A stretch of 64,000 nucleotides of DNA from Nemertoderma westbladi (taxonomy: Eukaryota > Xenacoelomorpha > Nemertodermatida > Nemertodermatidae), in assembly GCA_032718475.1 (NCBI GenBank), contig JAUCBJ010006757.1, positions 1 to 64,000 on the forward strand, given 5' to 3'. How positions within the stretch are numbered: position 1 is the stretch's first letter; each line of letters opens with the position of its first letter. Shown here in pieces: positions 1-12,528 of the stretch. Below the pieces are notes generated by a model. It searched no databases and was not told the DNA's origin. It saw only the letters and a list, made by a program, of their open reading frames with translations. The position numbers were made by a program, and so were the translations under genes.

Positions 1-2026
1 GGTTGGACTTTATCTGACTCAGGCCTGCTAGGATTTGAATTACTTCTTACCTGGGCTGCTTCCTTTAACCGTAGGTTACTAAGCATGTCCGTTATAGGTT
101 GGATGTGCGGCGATATAGCTTGCGCTAAACTAGCACTCAACTCATCCCTCGTAATAAATTCCTGGCTAGGATTCTGTTGTATAGTCTGCTCTATCTGAGT
201 AATCCGCTGTCTCTCATATGATCCCTCTTCTGGTTTAACCCGGAAGTTCTCCATCGAACTGGGTCGGCGCTCCGTCCGCGTATTCCAAACCCGCGGGTTC
301 GGCTCGCCCAATACTCGGCCCGTTGGAGTTTCTCCTCTAAACTCTTCGTTCTCGCGTTCGGTATGTAGTGGTGGGGTATTCTGATGACGTGGATTCTGCG
401 CGATGGGTGAAGCACTAATACCGACTGGCGTACGATATGTAGAGAACGGTTTTGCGATCCAAGTACTCGTAATAGCTGGCCGGGTATAGGAATTCTGGTC
501 GTCGTCGACTCGCGTATGGTCGGAGTTCTCGCTTCATGTTCGGCCTTCTGCAGTGCAAACAGTTCTCGCAACTCAGTCCCTACACTCGCCCCACATTCTT
601 AGATCATTCGCATCCCCTTCTCGGAAGATTTCATTCGCCTTCCTGGTCCGTTCTTCGCTCTCTAAATTTAATCTCGCACTTTCCAACTGCGCCAGTTTAC
701 GTTCTTCTTCTTCCTTCGCTCGTCTCGCTGCGCTCTCTTCTTCCACACGTGCCTTCTCTTCATACAACGCCCGTCGCTCATTCTCGCGCTCGAGTTCGCA
801 TTCCTTCTGTTCGCGTTCAAGTTGGAGTTCGTGTTCCTTCTGTTCGTGTTCAAGTTGGAGTTCGCGTTCCTTGCGTTCGCGTTCCGCTCGCTCATGCTTA
901 CCTTTATCTTCCAACTCTCGCAACTTCTTGTCTAACTTACGTGTGCGCTCCCGTTCCTGCTCGGCTTCCTTCCGTGCTTCCAATGCACGCAAAACTTCCG
1001 CCTGTTCTTCGTCCAGTCGGCGTCTTCTCTCCTCCGCCGAGTTGTGAGAAACAAGGGATCTAGCACATATAACTTTACCTCGCGCGTGACTAACCTGGGA
1101 ATCGCCACTGTCTCTAGATGCATCGTCGGGTGGAGTTAACGTCCTCTGTTGGATGTTGTCCGTTGTTGGTAGCACCTGGCCTGGTACCACCACTCCACTC
1201 TGCATCAGCCAGCCGGTAACTTCCCGTTGATACCTGCGTTCCTCCTTATCTTGCGTTTCTTCCCGCTCCACTAAATCTCTCGACTCTGCGTCACTCACCT
1301 GAGTCGCCTGCGCTTGTGATGCCCATAGCAGCCAGTTCTCCATCCTAACTCGTTGAAATCGCTCCGATAACGCGCGGTGCTCCAACAAGGCTGCTAAAAC
1401 CCTGTCGTAAATCCTCGTCGCCACGTCGCTCGACTGAGACTCTACTGCCTTCTTTGCCAGGACAGCAAGCTCCTCCGCCTGCTTGAATAACGCTGAGTTG
1501 TATCCCTTTCTAATCTCTACTAACCCTTCCCTTCCGATGTTCGCTGATTCGGCTAACATCTTCCTTACCTTGTCCGCCGTCCGGGTTATATGTCCGGCAT
1601 GCGCGCAAAGTTTCTTCTTTATCGCGATGTCAAGTTCTCTTTCGCTTACCTGACTCACACTTGGTGGACTTGAAGGATTATTTCGGGAACTACGGGTACT
1701 CCTTATAGCCGCTGGGACCACGGCACTTACCATACCCACAGGTCTGGGAACCGGGCTCTCACTTCTGCTACACTACCCTCCCTATCACTCACCTCTGGCC
1801 GGGTTGCTGTACAATCCTTCCTTACAGTAGCGGTAGGGGATCCTAATACTATTACCTCTGCTTGCTCTTCCTCACTAGTTACTGTCTCATCCTCCTGTTC
1901 ACTTACGTCAGCGTCACTCGCTGCGTCGGCATTGTCGTCAACAGTAATATCAACGCTATCGTCAGTCGGCGGTCCTGCCGCCGTCTCATAGCTGTCCTCT
2001 AGTGCCTCCTTCTCTGAGACATTCAT
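1..2026 (-). pseudogene. gag-like polyprotein remnant of an LTR retroelement (element D), frame-broken, runs off left edge
   Basis: Read on the minus strand from an ATG at 2026. The first part (2026-1727) is an acidic N-terminus rich in Asp, Glu and Ser. After a one-base slip near 1745 the frame continues (1739-573) as a helical protein with a long Glu/Arg/Lys-rich coiled coil (about 1010-640) built from short repeats such as LQLEREQKE. Two stops near 573 and 535 are bypassed only by shifting frame. Beyond about 530 the original frame opens again to the window edge with Gag-like charged, Asn/Pro-rich sequence. A conserved helical domain plus coiled coil and no enzyme motif suggests Gag of an LTR element. 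It does not resemble the Gag of elements A-C, so it is a different family. At least three frame lesions make it a relic. Family assignment is inference. Confidence 0.5.
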
Positions 2027-2418
2027 AGTCTAAATAGTATTTGCCTTCCGGCAAAAATCTCGCAAAAAATTCGAGATATATATATATAATTTAATTGAAA
2101 ATACGATTAAATTATTTGTCAAATAATTAATTTGTCCAAAATGTCAAAATAAATTTGCAATGCAATATTGTGAATTTAATAGGATCTAATTTTAGCAAAT
2201 ACCAGTACAATATTTAAACAAAATATTATTCTATAGCTATTATATAGTATTTAAATACCGGTATGACACAAATAATTTTTTGAATCTAATACAAAATATT
2301 CAAAATAAACTTGCCACCCGAATATTTCTAAATTTACATATATAACTCTAATCAACGCAATTTTAATTTCAAATATTATATGTATCCACTAGCGCGTGGC
2401 TACATCTTCGGGTTACGA

Positions 2419-2442
2419 CTCTCTCTCTCTCTCTCTCTCTCT
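2419..2442. repeat. (CT)12 microsatellite
   Basis: Twelve uninterrupted CT dinucleotides are visible in the presumed leader of element D. Confidence 0.95.
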
Positions 2443-2824
2443 AATTCGAGCGATTCAAAAACCCATGGTCGGCTAAACCTAACTATCCTAACTAATAAAT
2501 TGAGTTCAGCTTCGCAGTTAAACAACCGATAATTTTTTACTGCTTCCACAAACACAATGGTGCCAACAGAACAACTAACCTTGTTTGCTGTGAGATTCCA
2601 CGTCCGCGTCCAAAGCTTTTCGCTGATTGCAAACCGAACCCGCAGACCCACACGAACCCCAAACTCAGAAGCTCTGTCTTGCCATGTATCTCCAGATGGT
2701 ATAAAATAACTAAGCGGTTATCTAACATACCGGTACAAAACTCTAGATTTTATTACTAAATAATTTTGACCAAAACTGAATTCTCACAAATCTAGCTAAA
2801 ATTTTCAAAAAACTAACTTACAGC

Positions 2825-3515
2825 TTGCCCTAACGGTCTAATGAACTGCTGTATTTGCGATTAGTAAACGCACTACTGTACATCCACTGTACGCAATACA
2901 GTAAGTAAAACAGTACACCAACCTAACAGCCTAATGAATACTGTGTGCGGTACAGCACAGCAAAACAAATGTCTTTTCTACTGTACGCAGTAACAGCAAA
3001 TCAGCCTAATGTACTACTGTACTATTGTACGCGACCAGTGAATACAGTAATCTAAACTAACAGCCTAATGATACACTCTATACTGTTACAAGCAACAGCG
3101 AATCACGTGCCTTCACTGTATGCTGTACAGTGATCCTACCTAACAGCCTAAAGAATATACTCGTCACTGTAAGCAGTAGGCCTACAGCAGACAATATACG
3201 TGCTTTACTGTTACGAAGTAACAGTAAATAATACAGTAATCTAGTTTAACAGCTTAAAAGAATAAACTCTCTGTCTTACCGTACGCAGTACAGTACCTAA
3301 TACAGTAATCTTAATCGTACTTTACTGTACGCAGTACAGCAAAACAAAACGTGCTTTACTGTTACGAAGTAACAGTAAATAATACAGTAATCTAATTTAA
3401 CAGCTTAAAAGAATATACTCTCTGTCTTACCGTACACAGTACAGTACCTAATACAGTAATCTTAATCGTACTTTACTGTACGCAGTACAGCAAAACAAAA
3501 CGTGCTTTACTGTTA
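2825..3515. repeat. tandem array rich in TACTGTACGCAGTACAG-like palindromes
   Basis: Two well-matched units of about 151 bp begin near 3200 and 3351, each starting GTGCTTTACTGTTACGAAG, and a third is started at about 3503. Looser copies of the same inverted motif (CTGTACGCAGTACAG) extend back to about 2830. Most of the array can fold into short hairpins. Confidence 0.8.
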
Positions 3516-5593
3516 AACAAACTACCCCAGCCTAACCAATAAAGACACAAAACTGCTCTATTTATTAGACAGGGCAATCAGGAGCGTATTATTGCTAATG
3601 TAGGTCTGCTAAATACAAAACCGCTACTCACCGTTAGATGGCGCTAACCTGCCGTCCGCTAATATATTTTACTAACTTTCTACGGCTCCTGCTAATTTCT
3701 TGTTCCTTTCTCTACCGATTACTCGATAGAGAGCTAACTGTTCGAATATATGAGCCACGCTGGAATAACCAAAACAATAACCCGAATCGGCTCCCTAAGC
3801 TGACTTAAAACGAGTGTGAGAGACTTTACACTCAGAGTATATTCTTACGGCCTAATCTAGCTGCTAAAATGCATTAACAATTACGTCCTTTCTAATCTAA
3901 TCTAATCGCATCTAATCGCAAAGACTGGGGTTCCCTAACGGAATGTGTGAATGTGAGAATATTTAAATAATCAAAAATCGGTACAGTGTTTATTTCGGGA
4001 CTCAAACTTACCTGCAGCTGGCTTTAGACCAGCAATTTACTGATGCGCGCTATATACTGTATACTACGATGTGAATTATTGTCCGCTAATTCAAATAACC
4101 GCCCAGCGTGAATAGTGTACGGTTCTCTAAATTATTACCTTAACTACCCTCCTCTATGCTGCGTACAAATTCTTAATTTTACTAAATAATTACAGTCACA
4201 AATATGTAACGGCGTACTAATTACTAAGTATTCCAGAGTGCGTAATTCTAATTTATTACGCAACGGGTCACACTAGCAACAGCCTAAATTACCGTATTAT
4301 TTTCGACCTAATCAGTAATTAATTACATTAAACTAAGAAATAGAAATCAATCAAAGGGAAAAGAGCGCCTATCGAAGCATTCGTGATTTATTAGGCACAC
4401 TTTAGTAACACACCAATCAGCGTAACAATCTATATGTCATAAATTGTAATCGGAATTTGAGTAAGCTTCATTGGCAATATCCGTTTTTATTATGTATGTG
4501 CAATTTATCATGTGTATCATTATTTATCATGTTTATTGTTTCAATAATTAGTTAAAGGCAAACAATTCCGGTGTTCAGTACAATTTATGAGATACAGTAC
4601 AATTTGATGTAACACAAAGTCAGGCGATAAATACAGTATATCAGCAGTGCTATTCAGCTTAATGTTATGTAGAAATTTTAGTTTGAGAAAACCCGGAATT
4701 GTGAGCTCAGTCTTCAATATTGGCACAGACTCACGGTTGTGAGTACTGTGAGTAATTTGTGCAGAAAGATATACTTGTATTTTAGGATATTTATTATATT
4801 ATTTATTATACTATACGTAATATATTATGGTGATTATTGGAGACAACAATATTTCTTTCGACAATGTGAGGGTTTCAGTCAACAATGTCACAAATTGCAT
4901 GATTCCTTCATGACACTATAGTTTATACTTACCAATTTTAGTTCTTAACGTACAATTCACAATCAACAGTCAGATAGCAATCGCAACGTAAAGCACGCAG
5001 GTCTCTCCCGGCTACATCTAGGCTTCCTAACTAACCCAAGTCCTGTCCCCCTAATACTACAAAATAGAGACAAAATCTGGATCATCAGCCCCTAATTACT
5101 GCACCGGCGCACCTGACCAGTCTACGCCGCAAACTTGCACCCGCAATAGTACTCCCACCAATGTTGCTCGCCTTTGAATCCTCCGCGCCCCCTTCATCGC
5201 TAACCCCCCAATGCGCCCGCCGCGCTTACCGGTAACCTAGCCCTCCATCAGAATGAATAGCTACCGTAGCGGCACATGCAAATCTCAAAGTCTGACAGTC
5301 TAAGAAATCCCGTAGGATTATTGTCGAAAGGAATCACATAGAACCATTTACTAAAGGGTAGAAATCATAGTTCCAATTTGTAATTAACAGTAATCGTTGG
5401 GATTGATTGAGAAACACAAACAAGAATCAATCAGAAATTGCAAATTAGCGAATCATTGCAAGAAAATCAAAAGGGCAGTAATTTACACAAAAAACTAAGC
5501 ATCAAATAATAGTTGAACATGAAGGGTAACTGAAGTGAGGGTGTGGTGTGGGTATAAGGTAACTGAAGGTACAGACACACCGGCAAAACGCCA

Positions 5594-5639
5594 ATTTATA
5601 GGTGATTTGAGAAGGATGATGCAATCGATCTCTCATTGG
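5594..5639 (-). promoter_or_regulatory. CCAAT plus TATA promoter-like pair of element D
   Basis: On the minus strand a CCAAT box (5639-5635) is followed about 35 bp later by TATAAAT (5600-5594). It points towards the gag-like remnant at 2026. This is the expected layout of an LTR promoter, but without the second LTR it stays inference. Confidence 0.35.
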
Positions 5640-6049
5640 CTCCCCAATCCGAGCTATCATTAGACCAACCTGGAAGCAGTTAGGCCAATAAGAGAGCCGG
5701 ATTGTGAACCTATTGCTCCCTGAAATCGCAAATCGTTACCATAAAAGGTAATTTTCCCGATGCTTAATTTGGCGGTACTAATAATATCATGCACAAATGT
5801 TAATTTAGCGCAATTATAGAGAAAATTAAAACCAGTAGCTAGCCCCATCAAGACTAATAACAGCAAGCCCATATCCAGGGTCCAACAAGAACTTGCTACC
5901 CTGGAACTATCTACTTATATCCTATTACAAAATTACATAGGTAGGGCTACCTACTACAAAATGGATGAGTTCAAAATATATGGGCGTTTCGATTTCCTTA
6001 TCTAAATGTCATTGAGCGTTATGCCTTATCTAAATAATTATATTGCATC

Positions 6050-6146
6050 ACGGACTAATATATGATACTATATAATGGACTAATATATTATACTGTATGA
6101 TGGACTAATATATGTACAGTATAACGGACTAATATATTACATAATG
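6050..6146. repeat. short tandem repeat with GGACTAATATAT core
   Basis: Four copies of the core GGACTAATATAT are spaced about 20-32 bp apart, just left of where homology to the BEL/Pao leader begins. Confidence 0.8.
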
Positions 6147-6384
6147 TAGGTACAGCTCCATATACCGTAACAGACTCCTTACCAGAAATAATAACATTTA
6201 TTTCAAATATTGTCAAAACCCATTATAAGGGTATATATATATTATAAATCAACTCAAACCGATTTATAAAATAGTAGGCCTGTCATACATCAATTAGGTC
6301 TTAATATCAGTTGGACTACTGCTTAATAACAGTAATAAAGTAAAGAAAAGTAATCCTAAAATTCAGAAATTCAGTTATTATAAA

Positions 6385-6660
6385 ATAATTGACATACCGG
6401 TATTTAAGATAGGCTTATTATATTTATTTCTATAAATTTATGCTGAAATTATATACCGGTATTCTGTCATTAATTCTAGTCTATAATTATACTTATATAT
6501 ACTATAAGTGTAAGCTGTATACCGGTATTCACGGTAGGCTTATTATATATTTATATATATTTGTGCTGAAATTATATACCGGTATTCTGTGACAAACCCT
6601 AGTCTGTGATAATAATTATATATATACTATAAGTGTATACCGGTATTCTAATATATTGTA
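6385..6660 (+). repeat. leader tandem repeats with ATACCGGTAT palindromes (element A)
   Basis: Imperfect units of roughly 130 bp in the untranslated leader, each with the palindrome ATACCGGTAT and an AT-rich stretch. Related repeats sit at the same place in elements B and C. Confidence 0.75.
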
Positions 6661-6782
6661 TATAACACATTACACTGAGTAACGGTATCGGTAATTAATT
6701 ACTAGGCTTATAGTTGATACTGAATTACTAGACTTGCTTTAACTGTAGTTATAGTAGTAGACATTCAACTGTACAAACAAAC

Positions 6783-9700
6783 ATGGCTGACACAAAGCAA
6801 AATCTGTCAGATAGTCTCCTAAAAACAACAGTCTGCGATCCAGATAGGAGTGCGGAACGTTTGAGACCGAAGTTCAAGTCCCCTCCTACTGTAAGAAAGG
6901 TCATCCCTCCAGTAGTAGTATCCGACTCTAGGCTAGTAAAGTACCGTAGGTCTATCATAGGCACTCGGGCTCAAGTCAAGCGGGACCAAGAGGCAGCTGT
7001 TAAACAGCAGCAACATTCGAACCGAGAACTTATTTCTCAGCGGCCCGATAGCTCCAGTAGTTCAGATACTGTAGAGTTGCCACCCGAGCGCGGAGCAAAG
7101 ATGGCAGATGCAGTTTATTCGGATCCACTTCTCATTCTTCCTGAAGCCGTACTCACTAGAGTATTGATTGCGGTGGAGGAACATCAAATTGATTGGGCGA
7201 GAAGTAAGCGATCGACCAAGGACAGTTATGCGGGATACACGAAGGAGGAACTGGAGTCTATTGTCGAGACGCAATGGAACTTCCCCGGACCCGGACTCCC
7301 GTTTAACTTATCGGAAGCTGCCTGGGAGGACTTATACAGGATGGGAGTGGTAAAGGACACTAGAGATCCAGCTGTGTGGAAGAGGTCGGCAGCCAGATAT
7401 GTACAGGGATTCTTCAGCTCTTTGGAGCGATTAGAGGAACAACTGTTTCAACAACCCCTAGGACCTCAAGAGCAGGGAGAGCTGCTATATCAAGTTCGAG
7501 AACGAATCCTAAGAATTAGACTAATCCTTTCGGCCTTTGAGGAAGCCTCGAAGAGAAGTCAAGACACGTCGTTGCAAGTTGCCATAAAGAATTGGTTCCA
7601 ATGGATGAGTCTTAAAGTCCAAGGAACATCCCAATGGAAAATTCAGCTAACTGAGCGCTCAACCCACGGAGAATCAACAGACGCTACCTTTTCTCAAGTG
7701 GAAAGCGAAGCGACATTGGAGAAACCTCAGAAGAAGGACGCTATTGACATCTATCTGTCGGACTATCAACGATTTATAGGTGACAAAGAGTTGATGAGAC
7801 GGCTGGCTGGACGTCGCCCTACTAGTGAAGGAGCCAAGTTTGTGTTGGACGCATTAGATGCGGAAATGTTAGCTGCGAACCAAGCTAAATTTGATGAAAG
7901 CATACGCATCGCTAGGGTCCAAGAAGAACAGGTAAAGAAAAAACGTATAGAAGACCGAAAGGCGGCAGCAGTGGCAGCGGCAGAAGTTGAAAGAAAAGCG
8001 GCAGTGGCAGCGGCAGCGGCAGCGGCAGAGGCTGAAACAAAAGCGGCAGAGGCAGAGGCAGAGGCTGAAAGAAAAGCGGCAGAGGCAGAGGCTGAAAGAA
8101 AAGCGGCAGAGGCAGAGGCTGAAAGAAAGGTAGCAGCGGCAGAAGCAGAAAGAAAAGCGGCAGAGGCAGTGGCAGAAGCAGAACGGAGGGCATCTGAAGA
8201 GACAACCCAACTAGAGTTGGAAAATCTTCAAGAGAAGCAAGACTACATAGATAAACAGAGAACAGCTAGTCAGTGGCAGATGATAAGTCGATCTACTCCC
8301 AAGAGACAGGGATTTACATCATCTGATGAAGGCGATACAACAGATCCTGAAGGTGGAGGAAATAGATCTCGTCCCAGCAAGCGTAGAAGAACGCCCTACC
8401 GCCAGAAATTGCCTAATTTGCCCCCAGCTGTGAGACAATTAACAGACCAAATTATTAGAGTAGAAAGACTCCCTACTATAGTAGATGAGCCTGAAATAAT
8501 TAGGCCTGTTCTCGAAGCCACCCCTTCGGTGATAGAAACACCTGTACTCCCAGAACCTACCTCTAAATTCCCTTTGCACAGTACTAAACTACCTGTGCCC
8601 AGTAGAACAGCCCCTGAGACAATTCCTGTCCTGGACACCGAGCGAGACATCAACGATTTATCGCCCGTCGTCCCACGTCTGCCCGCTACTATGTTGGCGG
8701 CTCCCGCTTTGGCGGTCGAGTGGGTGGATGAGGGACGGCGGGGGTTGGATCTCCTGCTCGGGCAGATGCAGGAGACTGTTCAACAGTTCAAGGGAACAGT
8801 AAGGGAAGGTAGGTTAGAGTTGCAAGAAGTGCAGCAGAGTATCGCGTTAGAACGCGATAAATTAGTAAATATACAAAGGGGTATACCACCACCCCATGTA
8901 ACAATGTGTCAACCTGTTAGGTCTGAAGTATTTCATGCGCAAGGTGTGGAGCCTACACGCATCTATACTGCTAGTGAGGTAGAAACTCCTATAGTAAACC
9001 CTATTAAGGGTAATTATAAACCTGTTGACAATGATATTCCATATAGACCTGATCCTAATCCGAGAAATTTATATACCGATAACTCGATCTTAAATAACAC
9101 GATGGCCCAAGAAAGTTTTACGCGTCAAATGGCTAGAACCGAAGCCCGTCAAGCGGTAAAAGTGGGAGAGATCGTCAAATTCAATGGAGATGAGATGAAA
9201 TGGTTACCTTTTAATGAATATTACAAAGATAACATACAGAACTCTGTACTATCTAACGGAGAGAAACTTAGATTCCTCATCGAGTGTTTGGAAGGACCTC
9301 CCAAGTTAATGGCGTTAAAGTTTATTGGACATCCAGATGGATTAAGACAAGTTTGGGATACACTAAACATCAGGTATGGTAATAGGACAAACATAGCTAG
9401 GTATTTGTATGCGAAATTAGTAGCGCCCTGAAAGTTCCTTAGCAGCGGGATTATAGAGTTTTCCGATGAGATTCAGGAGATCTGTAGACAATTAGACTGG
9501 TTGGGTAAGTCTCATGAATACCAGAATTCCATGGTTGTAGGAGCCTTAGCATCAGCTTTGCCAAACGGTGAAGTAGGTACTCGCTGGGACAAAAAGGTTC
9601 TCTATTTGATGGACCAACAACATAGAGATCCAACCATGACGGACCTTCTGTCATTCTTAAACCGAGAGGTAAGATTACAACTCCTAAAACAGTCTAGAGA

Positions 9701-11744
9701 GAAGACTCCTGAAAGTGAGGTAAGTGAAAAACCCGTTTCTAGGAGAAAGGTATAACACCAGTGTGTTATACAGACGACGGTGAAAGCCAAACCTCCCACG
9801 AGGAGAATAGCGGGAAAGACACCGAAAGATCTTACTTTGTCAACAAAGCACCTAAAGACGTAAGTAAATCTAAGTCTCGAACCAGTGACAGAAGAGAACA
9901 GGTAACAACTCCTCCCACGTCTCCTAAGATAATTCATGGAAATGAGCCCGAGGAAAGAACAAGTGTGCACCACACAGCACAGGTTAAAGTAGGTAACATC
10001 AAGCCCAAATGTGTATTGTGTGACGGGCCCCATCGCTTGAGTGGGTGTGATGAATTCTTAAAGAAATCCCTAAAGGATAGACGTGATGTCATGTGGGATA
10101 AGCAGTTGTGTTATAATTGTCTCAGACGAGGACACCAACGGCGGACCTGTTACTCAGATGCTAGGTGTGCTAAGTGCGGCGCGAAACATCATATCTTGCT
10201 GCACACAGAATTTGAAAGAACCCGCACGAGTCAGGTAAGTGAGCCCGAACTACATGTCCAATTCAGTGACGTGAACGACACTGACCACAGCTCTGAGATG
10301 GAAGGATTCTACACAGATGAATTCTCCGATGAAAATGAATCCTGTTATATGACAAACACCGCGGTGTATCGAGCGCTTAGGTATTAGACTGAAACCGATA
10401 ACGAAGTGCACCCGGTTATTCCTGACCGACAACCATCTTGGAAAGCGCCAACTTCCAACGTCGGAATCCGGGAATTCCCCGTAGTTCAGCTAAGAGTCCA
10501 TGATCAAGTAAGAGTTTTATAGTCAACGCACTCCTGGACTCCGGCAGCACAGGAACATTCATCGATAAAGAACTAGCCGAAGACATCTTTGCTGGACAAC
10601 CCAAGTTCCGAACTAAGTTGAACCTTTCAGGAATTAGGCAGGTTTGGAAATCTACAGTAGCTACAGACTACTATGTAGGAGCGTTGTCCACTCCCCAGGA
10701 CGAACTAGGAGAACATAGCATAAGGTCAGTAAAAATGGTGGCGATAAAGAACTTTACCAAGTGGAACCTTACAACTGGGATGAAGACGATTTTACCCAGC
10801 AGCATGATATTCCTAGATTCAACACCGACTACCCAGGAGTACAGATACTCATCGGCCAAAATGCGCATGAGGCGCTTGAGACATTAGAGAAACGGCCTGC
10901 TCGACCGCAACCATTGCAAACATATGCGGGAAGAACGAGAGAAGGTTGGTACTTCACTGGACCTTCCCATAGAACACTCATGGAAAGATTACCTAACGAC
11001 CAATTCCATCAGGTGAGTAAATGGGAAGAAGAAATCAGTGAGGGAGAGACCACAACTGAGGGAACACCATACTCCTCAGATAATGACGGTATTAACTCTA
11101 ATGTATATCAATGGAGACATTGCCCTGGGACGATTAATCCCGCCGACATCGCTTCCAGAGGAGCAACCCCTCAAGAACTGATAGATACTCCGGACTGGTT
11201 AGGTGGACCCGACTTCCTAAGTAAAGAAGAAGATGAATGGCCTCCCCATCTTACCACGGCTGAGATTAGACAAGCCAAGGGAGCGGAGAAAGTCAAACCT
11301 AAAACCCGGACGAGTAAATCAAGGTTATTTAAACCCGTGATTGATCTGTCTGTACTACACATTTCAGGGGACAATGCTGTGCATCTAAACTCCCCCGCCA
11401 CAAATAAATCTGTCATGGAAATTAGAGAAAGGGACTGGAAATCTGGAACACCATACATCTCGCAGGGACTCTCACCTCTCCTGCAGAGAGTGATAAATCA
11501 CCATGGCTCCTGGAATCGGCTTTGTAAGGCCGTCGTGTATTTGAAGCGATGTTTCCATCGTCACTATTCCAGGACGAAGAGGAAACCTGGAATTGTATTC
11601 CAAACGCAGCAACTCAATCGCCCAGTTGGTCGTTTATGTTTACTGGAAAGAGACAGAGAACTGTCCGGAAACTATGGAAGGCAAGATACTCTTCCCACGA
11701 CCACCTCCCTAATCCAACAAACATCTAGGGACTCCCCAACGTAA
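6783..11744 (+). pseudogene. decayed Gag-protease polyprotein of element A (RT, RNase H and integrase deleted)
   Basis: Opens with MADTKQNLSDSLL, matching B's Gag start. It reads 882 codons through an Ala/Glu/Arg coiled coil (about residues 390-490) to an in-frame TGA at 9429-9431, where B has CGA. A 2-bp insertion near 9753 shifts frame. The zinc knuckles follow (10018-10205; CVLCDGPH and CYNCLRRGH), then a stop at about 10386, then the protease with LLDSGSTG (about 10525-10560) in a shifted frame. After the protease-side region the sequence jumps at about 11090 straight to the end of the RNase H region (QWRHCPGTINPADIAS), and at about 11578 from before the integrase to the conserved C-terminal tail ending at 11744. 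Both deletions keep frame, so this copy once encoded Gag plus protease only. Point lesions came later. It is not expected to be functional now. Confidence 0.85.
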
Positions 11745-12074
11745 CAGCGTCTGGAGTGGGTGTGTGAGCATATTATTTTATATTCGTTTTTTATTATTTT
11801 TATATTTTGGTATGTATTATTATGTAATTTTATTATAATCGTTTTCTTTAATTTTTATTTAGTAGAATGTTATTTTAGCGATTATTTAGTAGAATTAGTG
11901 CCATATATATTCGCGTTTATTACTTAATTACTTATATTATATATATTTAGTGCAACGGCGAGAAATAATTCTTTCCTCTTTCCTTACTGTCCGTATCATA
12001 TTATAAATACGTGACTACAGTAAGATGAAATGTCCGTACTTATTAAAGTACAATAAAGCTCCTACTATACTCAA

Positions 12075-12215
12075 GTATTATTGGTAAGTAGAGTATTAGG
12101 AATGCAAAGTTCAGATCCTCGTGTCTCGGCTAAACCAAGCTCTGGGTAGACCTTGGAAACGACTTGCCTCTTCTCACTGACATTGCTTCTTGCAATATTG
12201 CTCTCATACCGTATA
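12075..12215 (+). ncRNA. near-invariant non-coding block with CCAAG/CTTGG hairpin (element A copy)
   Basis: About 130 bases match elements B (about 30110-29970) and C (about 58170-58030) with only a few differences. The core can pair CCAAG (12135-12139) with CTTGG (12152-12156). It does not code in any frame common to all copies. It may be a structured RNA element of the genomic transcript; function unknown. Confidence 0.45.
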
Positions 12216-12300
12216 TTAAATAATACATATAGTAGTGTGATGTCCCTTTAACAGTAGCGTACAACGCAAAATAAATCTGTTAAACCCTTTGACCATCTGT

Positions 12301-12399
12301 AATTCTAGTCGATTAAGATATTGCGGCACCCACCGATATACTTGAAAGACAAAATTCTAGAATCAATGGTTAACGTCCCCAGACATGTTCTGGAATAAA
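12301..12399 (+). ncRNA. structured RNA-like module, copy 1 (element A)
   Basis: Two small hairpins. The first pairs ATATTG (12318-12323, one G-T pair) with CGATAT (12334-12339) around a 10-base loop. The second is CCAGA-N5-TCTGG (12379-12393). Both recur in module copy 2 and in elements B and C. The loops vary while the stems hold. Confidence 0.5.
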
Positions 12400-12528
12400 C
12401 CGGTGCCCATCTTAAATATTAACTATTAATATTTATAAAATCTGTCAAACAAATACAATAGAGTAAATACTTACAAGTTAACTCTAGAAAATCTATAAAT
12501 TAAAATCTGTTAAATTTTAGATCCTTTA

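Larger units (their letters stand above)
2027..6165 (-). other. probable leader and 5' LTR region of element D, non-coding
   Basis: No supportable gene. The segment follows the gag-like start of element D and holds a CT microsatellite, a tandem array of about 150 bp units, a CCAAT/TATA pair on the minus strand, and short repeats next to element A. A leader followed by a 5' LTR is the simplest reading. The partner LTR lies outside the window, so LTR limits cannot be set. Confidence 0.35.

Noticed and set aside
7869-8210. Leu/Pro/Phe-rich or Cys/Arg-rich open frames opposite the Gag coiled coil (also 37159-37512 in element B)
   Set aside because: They are the reverse reading of the GCN/GAN codon repeats of the coil. 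They look like membrane proteins only because of the repeat, and vary with it between copies.
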